From DATGMS01 sp040905145 (GTDB taxonomy: Bacteria; Bacteroidota; Bacteroidia; Cytophagales; Cyclobacteriaceae): a DNA stretch of 64,000 nucleotides. The position numbers and the translations under genes are program-made. The stretch's first letter is position 1. Every line of letters begins with the position of its first letter. Below the pieces are notes generated by a model. That model was not told where the DNA came from, did not search any database, and was given only the letters and a program-made list of their open reading frames with translations. The stretch is taken from NCBI GenBank assembly GCA_040905145.1, contig JBBDSC010000188.1, positions 1-64,000 on the forward strand. The letters are read 5' to 3'. Below are positions 36,501 to 43,894 of the stretch, one piece after another.

Positions 36501-37924
36501 GGCCAGTTAACAGGTAGAGAGGTGGAGGCATAATCGTCAAATCCCGGTTGATCAGGCGCAATGGGTTTTAAAATCTGGGTCCTAAAGGTATCAAGCGGGG
36601 TGAAAGTAGGAGTAATGTTTTCCCAATCACTATCATCTCCGACAAACTTAGTGTACAACCCGGCTCCTCCAGGATTGAATGGAAACGGCAGGCCTTTTTC
36701 GTATTTCGTTCCAGGATTTGCCCTGATAGGAGTCGGGTGACCTCCATAGAAAGACCCAAAAGTATAATTGTCCAGATCAGTGGTGATCATGAGCAAATGG
36801 TCTTTATTATCTACATATTCGCCATCAGAATCCGGAAAAAGCGAACTGTTGCCCGGCTCCTGATCCCGGTAATTATTATTGACCAGGTTTGGGTTACCTT
36901 CATTTTCGGGAAGTCCTCCCCAAGTGCCGTTTGCCCCATTATCTGTCACATACAATTTACCATCTTCCGTCACCACCAAGTCATAAGCATTACGAAACCC
37001 GGAAGAAAATATCTGGACGGGACTCCCTTCCGCCAACATAGCCATATTGAGTCCGTTATTGCCTCCAAAAGGATCGTTGATATCCACACCGTCATAACCG
37101 AGATCACTGGGATCATAAATCCCGTTTATATTGGCCCTACTGGGATCATCCAAGGTAGGCAAATCATATTTATAGCTCCTCCCGGAAAGCACATCAATTT
37201 TTGTGGGGAGTTCATCAATGGCATTTAAATCCACACTTAATATTGCTGCAGATAAGGCATATTCCGTAATGTAGGCGAAGTTCTTGGAAGGGGAACCTGA
37301 GTTGGTCAATCCCCCACTGGCAACCAATAAATACGGTTTTCCCTTTATTATTACCAGTTGCATTCCATTGGTAGAATGATTTTCTTCCGACCTTGGAAGC
37401 CCCCTTACCAAATCGATTACCTCCCAATTTGATCCGTTCCACGTCAATCTGGTGATGATGCCGGAGTTGGTATCCAAAGCTTTGTCCCCACTTGGCCCGC
37501 CCCACTTTGGATCGCTCGAACTCACATAAATAACAGGGTTCGCCGCAGTACCTGCCACAGTGATCCCGGTGGACTGCCTCTTACTTCTCTTATCATAGGC
37601 TGGATCTCCATTATCATCGTAATTCGGTATAGTTTTCACTCCATCCAAAGTCTCCGTTGCCATAACCTTATATTGATTTGGACCAGGTTTTTCAATAGTG
37701 AGAATTTTAATATTCCCGTCTATCTCTACGGTGTACAACCTTCCATCAGGACCAAATTGTAAAGAGGTACCCGAATTAATTCCTTCCAGATCATTAAAAT
37801 CCAAAGCAGATTGGTCAAAGCTAACTGTTTGGGCAGAAGAAAAAGATCCGATGAATAAAAGGCAAAAAGTGAAAAAACATAAAATTTTGCCCTTACAAAA
37901 ACAATAATCAATTGATGCTTGCAT
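30554..37924 (-). CDS. Giant secreted multidomain protein (T9SS)
   Basis: 2456 residues, exported and predicted to be surface-attached. After a signal peptide (ends SSAQ) comes a glucose/sorbosone-dehydrogenase-like propeller (about 35-590). Then follow aspartate-rich thrombospondin type-3 calcium repeats (about 605-665: DYDNDKVSDLNDLDDDGDG), a jelly-roll region, an Ig-like segment, a malectin-like domain (about 1010-1190) and a Kelch propeller (about 1290-1600, with LYVLGG and KFYILGGN). The final third alternates malectin-like domains (about 1710-1860, 1950-2095, 2190-2330) with PKD domains (YYWDFGEGS, HHWDFGDGS). The last 80 residues are a type A T9SS sorting domain (LYPNPAKTATNLSI). Carbohydrate binding is inferred from the malectin folds. 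No catalytic residues are proven, and the propeller may be non-enzymatic. Confidence 0.85.
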   Translation of the reverse strand: MQASIDYCFCKGKILCFFTFCLLFIGSFSSAQTVSFDQSALDFNDLEGINSGTSLQFGPDGRLYTVEIDGNIKILTIEKPGPNQYKVMATETLDGVKTIPNYDDNGDPAYDKRSKRQSTGITVAGTAANPVIYVSSSDPKWGGPSGDKALDTNSGIITRLTWNGSNWEVIDLVRGLPRSEENHSTNGMQLVIIKGKPYLLVASGGLTNSGSPSKNFAYITEYALSAAILSVDLNAIDELPTKIDVLSGRSYKYDLPTLDDPSRANINGIYDPSDLGYDGVDINDPFGGNNGLNMAMLAEGSPVQIFSSGFRNAYDLVVTEDGKLYVTDNGANGTWGGLPENEGNPNLVNNNYRDQEPGNSSLFPDSDGEYVDNKDHLLMITTDLDNYTFGSFYGGHPTPIRANPGTKYEKGLPFPFNPGGAGLYTKFVGDDSDWENITPTFTPLDTFRTQILKPIAPDQPGFDDYASTSLPVNWPPVPVSLSNPAEADFIAPTLTNPDGPQPQIITVWPNNTNGIDEYTATNFEGAIKGALIAGKNGGILHLLEMNQDGSLKSTAFDKWNLNGGNALGITCNSDEDIFPGTIWVATFDNRIMVLSPADDIFCIDPDDPLYDPEADYDHDGFTNQDEVDNGTEPCSGASRPNDYDNDKVSDLNDLDDDGDGIPDELDPYQIGDPRDLPINNELFSNQLDEFGRQSGYLGLGLTGLMNNGAPNPNWLDWLDIIGEGPAENDVYGGTAGAIQVAMTGGTANGTVNNQEKGFQFGVNVDLTTGPFIVRSGLMSLASPGQLYQFDGEGEIGIQMGDGTQSNFIKLVLTKTHVIAAMEINDVVDDNPLMAAIPVEDRPSDTELVELSFIVTPSGGVEPMYQIGNKPAVSLGIMEAAGNILEAIQQEDVPLAIGIIGTSNDFSQEFTGGWDYFKVSGEKPYIIRPLRDVEKLLGDPDKEINLNEYFQDNEGVQNLTFSVIENTDSLFGALITENILTLQFPNDAITSDITVRATDQKGYYVDQTFQVEVRENNTILLRVNAGGTAIKDISDLPDWEENPSAGEFAGSGYSVNSGKVSGFTFDPENRHTSIPDYIDDVTYAELFSRERYNSEQTMEFEFPLPDGKYLVNLYMGNGFEGTSTALQRYFDISIEGNPVATDLDLSGTYGHRVGAMQQYQVELSDGILDIDFIMKKENPLINGIEIIGKPIHTPIEFTPFDNQYSMNNEDLNSGLVVMASGGDGNLKFEASGLPSGIYIEPTNGTIYGTVSENAQANSPYLVTITIDDEDQISSDAVSFNFVWTITPQVEEMFWSDKDEDENYTARHENSFVQAGDKFYLMGGRENVKTIDVYDYVSDSWTSLENSAPESFNHFQAMEYQGLIWVIGAFKTNNFPDEEPADYIWAFDPANQEWIKGPEIPENRRRGSAGLVVYDDKFYILGGNTIGHNGGFVNLFDEYDPATGVWTVLEDAPRARDHFFASVLGNKLYAVSGRLSGGTGGTFGPVIPEVDVYDFNTKTWSTLPPELNLPTPRAAAIVAKFKEKLLIAGGEVPGSTSALSVTEMYDPLLKTWSTIDSLKHARHGTQGIVSGNGLYVLGGSPVRGGGNQKNMEFFGTDQPEGSPSIASKMETDDVVLIKNGIISPVKLNIQDGNQGIFIRSINITGDNALDFVIKSGNINNGLLKANTVHELELEYIGSKQEPTAVLKIDYGKSSSKEIQLVGEGVYQQTSLFFNSGSMEDVEFEGGTFQGDQKFNSYYSTSNTYTNSSASSLPLFRTERTSKNFNYAIPLPNGIYTIKTHHNELWFGQGDMEEGPGKRVFDILIESTLVKDDFDLYTENSNQPTILTFKDIEVSDGELNLGLIASANNASISGISIINQRPLDISPIALISASELKGLAPLPVNFTGSSSIGDIVSYYWDFGEGSTSTEADPSHTFAQQGDYLVTLIVEEETGDLDTATVEVRVLQEEEQEEVSLYLNTGSEASESFNEQAYLGDINFGSYYSSSGTYTNTSASSEPLYQTERSGQTLDYAIPLSNGSYTVRTHHNELWFGWKGPSATAGNRVFDISMEGILVKDDFDIFEEGSNQPTVLTFEDIEVTDGVLNINMSASANYVSISAITITGSGTENEPVMAAISSSVQEGPAPLTVDFTGSGSTGNISHHWDFGDGSTSSEADPSHTFDQPGIYPVTLTVEGIWGDSDSETVEITVLQEEFSLYLNTGSESDVPFNGQSYFGDANFGSYYSSSGTYTNTSASSEPLYQTERTGKTFEYTIPLPNGSYRVRTHHNELWFGWKGPSATAGNRVFDISMEGILVKDDFDIFVEGSNQPTELTFKNVEVSDGVLDITMSATENNVSISGISIESIANNTADSSQFRISSETGNGKAIEGKDVFEKGNLTITLYPNPAKTATNLSINREINLKNILVHNMDGQLVHQFFPSEVRKVDGNYYLPLSDMAQGVYLISLFSENEMIEQLRLIIKP
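31035..31852 (-). repeat. In-frame internal duplication
   Basis: 31035-31135 and 31752-31852 are identical over 101 bp and nearly identical further out, offset by 717 bp (239 codons). Each encodes part of a PKD plus malectin-like module of the giant protein. A third, more diverged module lies near 32460-32790. The near-identity points to recent duplication or gene conversion. Confidence 0.85.
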
Positions 37925-38127
37925 ACTTCATTTAAAAATTAAATAAACTAAAAAGGGGATTCAACAGCCTTGGATTTTCCCATCCATAATTAAAATATTA
38001 TAAGAAAAAGTCTAAACCACCTGAGGATGTTTACATGTATATAAGTGTACCTCAATACACAATTACTGTATTAGACACCAAACATAATAAACATTAATTT
38101 AATAAACTATATTTGGCTGGTTAAAAA

Positions 38128-39564
38128 TTATCTATCCAAGATTACCAATTCCACTCTTCTATTGAGTTTTCTCCCTTCTTCACTATGATTGCTGGCACGG
38201 GGTTTAATTCCGCCCCATCCTGCTATTCGGATCCTTTCAAATTCCACCCCTTTATCCACGAGGTAACTTCTTATGGCAGAAGCCCTATCCAATGACAATT
38301 CCTTGTTGAGTTGGGCATTTCCGAGGTTATCGGTGTGCCCTTCCAATAGGATTTTTATGGTCGGATTATCCATTAAAAAATCTGCCAAGCTTGATATAAA
38401 CTCCATTGAATTACCATCCAATAATTCAGCAGTGCCCCTTTTGAATAAAACCTGCTCCAATACCATACTTGCTCCTTTGGACGCCGGAGTCATCAGGAGT
38501 GGTAATGGGATATTTTGCACTTCATTTTCCATGCTTGGAATGAAAGGTTCGGTCTTTCCCTTTTCCTCCATTTGCAGGGTATCCGTGGTAATTGTTTTTT
38601 CTTTTGTGATTTCCTTGGGAGGCATTGGAATTTCATCTTTCTGTTTTTGGTTTGCTTCCATTTCTACCAGCACTATGTTTTCAGCATGTACCATCAAAAT
38701 GTCTCCGTAACCTTCACTGTTTTGGGTGGTGGTGAAAATGGCTTTGGTAGGATCATCAGGGAGTTGAAAATAGGAAAGCTCCACACCCACTGTATTTCCT
38801 GTGGTCAAAGGCTTCGGGGCACTCCATTTTTCCCAGGAATCATCTAGCCTTTCCGCGTAAAATATATCCCTTCCCGCATTACTTCCATGGCCATTTGAAC
38901 TGAAAAAAAGCACCCGCTTGTCAAAAGAAAGAGACGGGGTTACTTCCTGTTGAAAAGTATTAATGTGTGGCCCCAAATTCTGGGGAGAAGTCCAATTGCC
39001 ATCCTCCTTTAAAAAACTCACATAGATATCTTCATTTCCATAAGAACCAAAAGAGGCCAAGGATAATAGGAGTGTATCCCCTGAAGGGGACAAACGTCCG
39101 CTAAAATGGGTGGAATGATTTCTAAAGCTCCCAAGATTGAGTTTCTTTTCGTACTTCCAAGAATTGCCAGATCCGGAATATTGATGAAGGCCCTGCATTC
39201 TTTCCTTCCCATCATGGTAGACCAATATGGAATTCCCGTTTAAAAAACCCACAACCACATCATAGCCTGAAGTAGATAAATCTTTTATTTTAGAGGGTTT
39301 CTGGAAATCCATGGTTTCATTCCCGGTGCTTAGCCAAACATCACCAAGATCTTCCACTCCATTTTGGTTGTCAGGATGGAAAGCTATGGTAAAATACAAA
39401 TCACCGGAAGGAGATAGGACCGGATGTTGCTCATCATAGGGGGATTTAACCTGAGCTAAATTATTAATTACCTGACTTTGGACAGGTAATATAGGAGAAA
39501 AAGCAAGCTTGAAAAGCAAGCATGCTTTAAGTAGTTTGAAATTTACCCCTGTTTTTTTGATCAT
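38128..39564 (-). CDS. PD40-repeat OmpA-family protein
   Basis: A 478-residue envelope protein. A signal peptide (ends PVQSQ) is followed by WD40-like PD40 repeats (about 40-300: HPVLSPSGDLYFTIAF, HFSGRLSPSGDTLLLS, VTPSLSFDKRVLFFSSNG), a proline/lysine-rich linker (about 300-360) and a C-terminal OmpA domain (about 365-478) with LLEGHTDNLGNAQLN and the peptidoglycan-contact residues of LSLDRASAIRSYL and RKLNRRVEL. It probably tethers the outer membrane or a T9SS-related complex to peptidoglycan. It starts 5 bp after the deoxyhypusine-synthase-like gene. Confidence 0.85.
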   Translation of the reverse strand: MIKKTGVNFKLLKACLLFKLAFSPILPVQSQVINNLAQVKSPYDEQHPVLSPSGDLYFTIAFHPDNQNGVEDLGDVWLSTGNETMDFQKPSKIKDLSTSGYDVVVGFLNGNSILVYHDGKERMQGLHQYSGSGNSWKYEKKLNLGSFRNHSTHFSGRLSPSGDTLLLSLASFGSYGNEDIYVSFLKEDGNWTSPQNLGPHINTFQQEVTPSLSFDKRVLFFSSNGHGSNAGRDIFYAERLDDSWEKWSAPKPLTTGNTVGVELSYFQLPDDPTKAIFTTTQNSEGYGDILMVHAENIVLVEMEANQKQKDEIPMPPKEITKEKTITTDTLQMEEKGKTEPFIPSMENEVQNIPLPLLMTPASKGASMVLEQVLFKRGTAELLDGNSMEFISSLADFLMDNPTIKILLEGHTDNLGNAQLNKELSLDRASAIRSYLVDKGVEFERIRIAGWGGIKPRASNHSEEGRKLNRRVELVILDR

Positions 39565-39569
39565 TCTAT

Positions 39570-40541
39570 TTATTGGTCCAATACAATGGCAAATACTAAG
39601 GGGGCCACAATGGTTGCGTCGGATTCAATAATAAATTTTGGTGTGCCCAAACCCAATTTGCCCCATGTTATTTTTTCGTTCGGCACTGCGCCGGAATAGG
39701 AACCATAGGAAGTGGTCGAATCGGAAACCTGGCAAAAATACCCCCATAAAGGAACCTCCGGCCTTTGCAGGTCCTGGTGAAGCATAGGTACCACGCATAT
39801 AGGAAAGTCACCTGCTATTCCCCCACCAATTTGAAAGAAGCCAATTGTGCTGTCCTCCGTGGCATTCTGGGTATACCAGTCCGCTAAGAACATCATATAC
39901 TGGATGCCGCTCTTCACGGTATGAACGTCTTTAATATCTCCGTCAATGCAATGTCCTGCATACATATTTCCCAACGTAGAGTCTTCCCATCCTGGTACGA
40001 CAATGGGAAGGTTTTTCTTTGCGGCCTCCAGAAGCCAACTGTCTTTGGGATCAATTTGGTAAGAACCTTCCAATTTTCCAGATAACAATATCCTGTAGAA
40101 AAATTCATGGGGGAAAAAGCTTTCTCCATTTTGATCTGCTTTCTGCCATTCCTCTAATATTACATTTTCAATCCTTCTCATGGCTTCCATTTCAGGGATA
40201 CAGGTATCGGTTACCCTGTTCATGTGGCGGTTCAAAAGATCCTGTTCTTGATCTGGAGAAAGTTCTCTGTAATGGGGGATCCGCTCATAATAATCATGGG
40301 CCACTAAATTAAAGACATCTTCCTCCAGGTTTGCCCCTGTACAGGTAATTATCTGTACTTTGTCCTGTCGAATCATCTCTGCCAATGAAATTCCTAATTC
40401 TGCGGTGGACATGGCCCCGGCAAGAGTGATCATCATTTTCCCGTTATTGTCCAAGTGGGCTTTGTAGCCTTCAGCTGCATCAATCAGGGAAGCGGCATTG
40501 AAATGCCTGAAATTATGCTTCAAAAATTCCGAAACTTTCAT
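39570..40541 (-). CDS. Deoxyhypusine-synthase-family enzyme
   Basis: A 323-residue cytoplasmic enzyme of the deoxyhypusine synthase fold. In eukaryotes and archaea the family transfers aminobutyl from spermidine to eIF5A; bacteria lack that substrate, and bacterial members may act in polyamine (homospermidine-type) or other transfer reactions. NAD-site features are visible (ITLAGAMSTAELGISLAEMI, CTGANLEEDVFNLVAHDYYE, FFQIGGGIAGDFPICVVPM). The lysine expected to carry the aminobutyl group is kept in EKITWGKLGLG, followed by ESDATIVAPL. It is co-directional with and 5 bp from the OmpA-type gene, an unexplained pairing. Confidence 0.85.
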   Translation of the reverse strand: MKVSEFLKHNFRHFNAASLIDAAEGYKAHLDNNGKMMITLAGAMSTAELGISLAEMIRQDKVQIITCTGANLEEDVFNLVAHDYYERIPHYRELSPDQEQDLLNRHMNRVTDTCIPEMEAMRRIENVILEEWQKADQNGESFFPHEFFYRILLSGKLEGSYQIDPKDSWLLEAAKKNLPIVVPGWEDSTLGNMYAGHCIDGDIKDVHTVKSGIQYMMFLADWYTQNATEDSTIGFFQIGGGIAGDFPICVVPMLHQDLQRPEVPLWGYFCQVSDSTTSYGSYSGAVPNEKITWGKLGLGTPKFIIESDATIVAPLVFAIVLDQ

Positions 40542-40592
40542 TTTTGCTTACTTTATGGTTAATGCTTATAAAATTACTTATTAATCCATATC

Positions 40593-40617
40593 AAAAAAAA
40601 ACCCGGCAAAAACCGGG
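40593..40617 (-). terminator. Intrinsic terminator after ompH-like gene
   Basis: On the minus strand CCCGG-TTTTTG-CCGGG followed by a run of nine T residues, 28 bp after the stop of the OmpH-like gene. Confidence 0.75.
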
Positions 40618-40645
40618 CTCAAATTAATGACAGGAAAAATTGATG

Positions 40646-41293
40646 TTAATTGTTGGTAACCGAATCTTCTTTTTCTGGAGTGATTTTGGACGAATAGTCG
40701 TTGTTTATCCCTTCAGAAACAGACTTTGTAATATCCAGGGCCTCATTGGCATACCATACACCGCCGCCCCTTGTATAGGACAAGATCATCTCCAAATCAT
40801 TTTCTTTGGCATATTCTTTTAAATATTCCTGTATTTTATCATATACCTCATTATAAAGTGTGTTTTCATCAGCAGACAATTCCTTCATCAAATTGTCCCT
40901 ATAGGAAACAAGGTTCCTTTCTTTGGTAACCAATTCCTCCTCTTTGGCCCTTGCCTGATTCATGGTCATGTTGCTCGCTGATTCTTGAAAATTAGCTACC
41001 TCCTGCTCAAAACCCTTTGCCCTTGAAGACAACTCCCCTTCAAAACGTTTTCCTTTTTCTGCAATATCTGCAGAACGCTCAATAAAATAAGTATAATTAT
41101 TGATCACGCTATCTGTGTGAATATAAGCAATCTTTAAATCGCTGATATCGACCGCTGAAGTTTCTCCATCTATGGCAACGGTAGAAGATGTTTTACCTTG
41201 ATTTTCGCAGGCAGAAAAAACAATAGCTGTAATCCCTAAAACCCCAAGTACTGTACTTAATTTTCTCACGTTTATCTTGTATAGTTTGTTCAT
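40646..41293 (-). CDS. OmpH/Skp-like lipoprotein
   Basis: A 215-residue predicted lipoprotein. The lipobox is VFSACENQ; residues about 55-175 form the long helical hairpin of OmpH/Skp chaperones (IAYIHTDSVINNYTYF at its start, then an extended coiled coil, and the family-typical EMILSYTRGGGVWYANEALDIT near the end). Skp-type proteins guard unfolded outer-membrane proteins in the periplasm. Beginning instead at the GTG of codon 9 (41269) would give a tidier signal (M/V-RKLSTVLGVLGITA) and would fit the promoter at 41301-41330, which would otherwise leave almost no leader. Confidence 0.82.
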   Translation of the reverse strand: MNKLYKINVRKLSTVLGVLGITAIVFSACENQGKTSSTVAIDGETSAVDISDLKIAYIHTDSVINNYTYFIERSADIAEKGKRFEGELSSRAKGFEQEVANFQESASNMTMNQARAKEEELVTKERNLVSYRDNLMKELSADENTLYNEVYDKIQEYLKEYAKENDLEMILSYTRGGGVWYANEALDITKSVSEGINNDYSSKITPEKEDSVTNN

Positions 41294-41300
41294 TTTGCCC

Positions 41301-41330
41301 CAAATATAAACATTCTATCCTTTCTTCAAA
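41301..41330 (-). promoter_or_regulatory. Candidate promoter of ompH-like gene
   Basis: On the minus strand TTTG (41327-41330), 18 nt, TATATTTG (41301-41308): both boxes of the Bacteroidota consensus at acceptable spacing. Transcription would start within a few bases of the annotated ATG, giving a leaderless message or favouring the internal GTG start. Confidence 0.65.
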
Positions 41331-41397
41331 TTGAAAAAATAAATTTACATGTTAATTCATGTTAAAAATGCCCGTGCATATTGCTTATCTTATAGGA

Positions 41398-41970
41398 TCA
41401 GTCCTCTTCTTCATCCATTTCTTCCTCTTCTGATTGATAGGCATAAAGGGTGTCATCCAATTTAATAGTGTCTTCATTAAAGCCCTTTACGAATTTGGCT
41501 ATTATTTGATCATCTATCGACTCCACATGGAGCGCTGCATCAAGCCCAATCCCGTAGTCATGGTAGGTGTCAATATCTATAAACTCCTGTACTTTCACTT
41601 CCTCTGCCTCCTCCAATTCCATAATTATCTCTGTAATGTACCAACCGATTTCCTCTTCATCACCGGACAGCGGTTTAAGATTGCCATTCTCATCCTCTTC
41701 ATATTTAATGCCCGTAAAATCCGGAAACTTCTGAGCTGCTTTATGTTCTGCTAATTCATATACTTCACTGGCATGATGTAAACGAAGTGTATATAAAGCG
41801 GCATCATAAATAACTTCCTTTCCTTCATACATCCCTGTAAAATAAAAGTTGACAAATTCTTCCGAATTATCGCTACTAGGGATGATTTTATACGATTTAC
41901 CAGAAGCAATTAATTCTTTCTTTAAAGCTTCAATGGATTCAGGTGAAAATCCTTCATTCTTATTCTGCAT
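41398..41970 (-). CDS. Conserved acidic hypothetical protein
   Basis: A 190-residue soluble protein, not recognised. The start at 41970 (MQNKNEGFSPESIEALKKEL) is preferred over an ATG 11 codons upstream. The sequence is acidic throughout and ends in a glutamate/aspartate tail (YQSEEEEMDEEED). It has no signal peptide, membrane segment or catalytic motif. The core (EFVNFYFTGMYEGKEVIYDAALYTLRLHHAS, IGWYITEIIMELEEAEE) looks like a compact alpha/beta domain. It lies about 100 bp upstream of the OmpH-like gene, which has its own promoter. Confidence 0.65.
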   Translation of the reverse strand: MQNKNEGFSPESIEALKKELIASGKSYKIIPSSDNSEEFVNFYFTGMYEGKEVIYDAALYTLRLHHASEVYELAEHKAAQKFPDFTGIKYEEDENGNLKPLSGDEEEIGWYITEIIMELEEAEEVKVQEFIDIDTYHDYGIGLDAALHVESIDDQIIAKFVKGFNEDTIKLDDTLYAYQSEEEEMDEEED

Positions 41971-42340
41971 GATTAAATTTACTTGTTTATAAAGACAATT
42001 CAACTTAAATTTTTGTATAATTTTTTCTATGGTTATTTCTTTAAATAATATTGATTATTAAATAATCTCTTAAGTTCAACTATTTACCCTAAATAAAAAA
42101 ATGATTGTGTTAGAAAAGATAATGAATTTATCAAATATCTCAAAATGCAATGAAAATCAGGCCTATAGACTTTAAGCATTTTTTTTCGAAATCAACAATT
42201 AACAGCCACAAATCCTATGCCTTACCACACTTTTGCGGACAAATTGTAATTGAAAGCAATGATCAAAAAATAATGCAGACATACAAAATAAAAAGTTCCT
42301 CGGTCAAACAGATTAACCATTTTATCGTCTCCTACATCAA
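41971..42340. other. Intergenic, 370 bp
   Basis: Very AT-rich stretch between two minus-strand genes. A plus-strand frame beginning at 42150 runs on as an antisense copy across the holin-like gene and has no coding character of its own. No hairpin or repeat stands out. Confidence 0.45.
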
Positions 42341-42706
42341 TTATTCTCTACTCTTAAAAGTGACGCTCAGCAGTGAATTTATTATGGAAAGGATCAAACT
42401 GAACAAAACAGCCCATAAAAAGCCCTCTACCACAAAGCCAGGGACAATTTCGGCTGCTATGATAACCATTAGCGCATTAATCACCAATAAAAACAGACCC
42501 AAGGTCACCAAAGTGATCGGAATAGTTAAAAAAATTAAAACGGGTTTTATTGTAATGTTAAGCAAAGCCAACAAAGCAGCAATAACAATACCTGTGAAAA
42601 AATCCTCTACAGATATGCCGGGCAATATATAAGCGGCAAGAATCACAGCCAAACCGGATATTATTATCTGTAGAATAATCCCCAACACCTCTCTTGCTTG
42701 ACTCAT
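42341..42706 (-). CDS. Four-helix membrane protein (PF04020-like)
   Basis: A 121-residue integral membrane protein of the so-called phage holin family IV / YvlD type. Four hydrophobic helices cover almost the whole length, with the family pattern VILAAYILPGISVEDFF, ALLNITIKPVLIFLTIPITLVTLGLF and a second PG motif (AEIVPGFVVEGF). Despite the name, such genes are widespread in non-phage settings and their function is unknown. No phage genes are nearby. The ATG at 42706 is preferred to the TTG two codons upstream. Confidence 0.8.
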   Translation of the reverse strand: MSQAREVLGIILQIIISGLAVILAAYILPGISVEDFFTGIVIAALLALLNITIKPVLIFLTIPITLVTLGLFLLVINALMVIIAAEIVPGFVVEGFLWAVLFSLILSIINSLLSVTFKSRE

Positions 42707-42874
42707 ATCCAATGTTTCATTAAAGAATGCTAAAAGTAAATATAAATAAAATCTTCACAAAAACGGCCCTTATCTTGCAAATAGCTCTCTGCTAAGTAAA
42801 AAAATAGAAAAGGCCTCCATTATCTGCCTATTTGCATTTATATTTACATGATTATTAAATTAAAATGAATTTAA

Positions 42875-43624
42875 GTGATCTTAATAATATTCTTCTTACT
42901 CCACTGGTATTTCTCTTTATTTTGCCAAAGTTTCTTCTTGCACCGCTATGCGGCCCATCAAATGTTTGAGATGAATAAGTTTTGGGGAAAATTTTTTTAC
43001 CTGTTCACCTGGACCTGCCAAGGCAGTTCCTACCTATCACCCAGGGCTTATGCCATCCTGCACAGGATGCATCATGCCTATAGTGATACGCCAAAGGATC
43101 CCCATAGTCCCCATCACACTGAAAATCTTTTTACCATGATGTGGAAAACGAAAAACATATATAATGACCATTTTTCCTTTCGGATCAAACCTGAGGAACG
43201 TTTTTCCAAAGATGTTCCGGATTGGAACAAGTTTGATCGGCTTGCGGATTCCATGACGGCCCGTGTAGGTTGGGGTTTATTTTATGTTTTGATATATGTG
43301 CTGAGTATTAATGTGTTTGAATTGGCTGCAACACACTGGTGGATGTATTTCTTGCTGCCCATCCACTTTATGATGGGGCCTGTACATGGAGCCATAGTAA
43401 ACTGGAGCGGTCATAAATATGGCTATGCCAACTTTGACAATAATGATAAATCAAAAAACTCCCTCCTTTTGGATTTCCTTATGTTAGGAGAGCTGTTCCA
43501 AAATAACCACCATAGATTACCCAAGAGGATAAACTTTGCGGTCAAGTGGTTTGAATTTGACCCTACCTACCCTATTGTTAAATTGCTTCATGCCACTAAA
43601 ATCATCAAATTAAAAACTGCTTAG
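42875..43624 (+). CDS. Acyl-CoA/fatty-acid desaturase
   Basis: Membrane di-iron desaturase that introduces a double bond into fatty acyl chains, altering membrane fluidity. Three histidine boxes are present: HRYAAH (residues 23-28), HRMHH (63-67) and NNHHR near 215. Hydrophobic stretches lie at the N-terminus and around 130-160. At 249 residues it is short for the family because the N-terminus begins directly in the first helix with a GTG start; the ATG 27 bp upstream in the same frame is closed by a stop, so no extension is possible. Electron donor genes are not adjacent. Confidence 0.85.
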   Translation: MILIIFFLLHWYFSLFCQSFFLHRYAAHQMFEMNKFWGKFFYLFTWTCQGSSYLSPRAYAILHRMHHAYSDTPKDPHSPHHTENLFTMMWKTKNIYNDHFSFRIKPEERFSKDVPDWNKFDRLADSMTARVGWGLFYVLIYVLSINVFELAATHWWMYFLLPIHFMMGPVHGAIVNWSGHKYGYANFDNNDKSKNSLLLDFLMLGELFQNNHHRLPKRINFAVKWFEFDPTYPIVKLLHATKIIKLKTA

Positions 43625-43752
43625 AGCCTGTCCATAATGCCCTGTTCCGCAGAGCAGATCCAAGCTGATTATTTTTGGTCTTCATCGGCAAAAATCAAGG
43701 TGATCTGCGGGAAAACTCTTCTAAGCTCATGGCAAATTTCACGATACCTTAT

Positions 43753-43786
43753 AACTATTTTTTTAGTATTAACTGTAAAAATAGTT
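43753..43786. promoter_or_regulatory. Candidate BlaI operator
   Basis: AACTATTTTT (43753-43762) and AAAAATAGTT (43777-43786) are perfect 10-bp inverted copies around a 14-bp spacer that itself is partly symmetric (TTAGTATTAACTGTAA). It lies about 108 bp before the blaI-type gene, where autorepression by BlaI/MecI family proteins normally occurs. The assignment is by position and symmetry only. Confidence 0.5.
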
Positions 43787-43894
43787 GCACAACTGGTTTT
43801 TTAATTCTATTTTTACTTGACCAATAGGAAGATTCCGTCTCTTCCTTGATTAAACAAAACTAAATGCTTAAGTTGACAAAAAAAGTTAGCACCG

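Noticed and set aside
42150..42632. 160-codon plus-strand frame
   Set aside because: Most of it is antisense to the well-supported four-helix membrane protein at 42341-42706; lysine/threonine-rich composition is a mirror of hydrophobic codons.
42341..42706. Phage remnant because of the holin-like name
   Set aside because: No other phage gene, integrase or attachment repeat lies nearby; this family is widespread outside phages.
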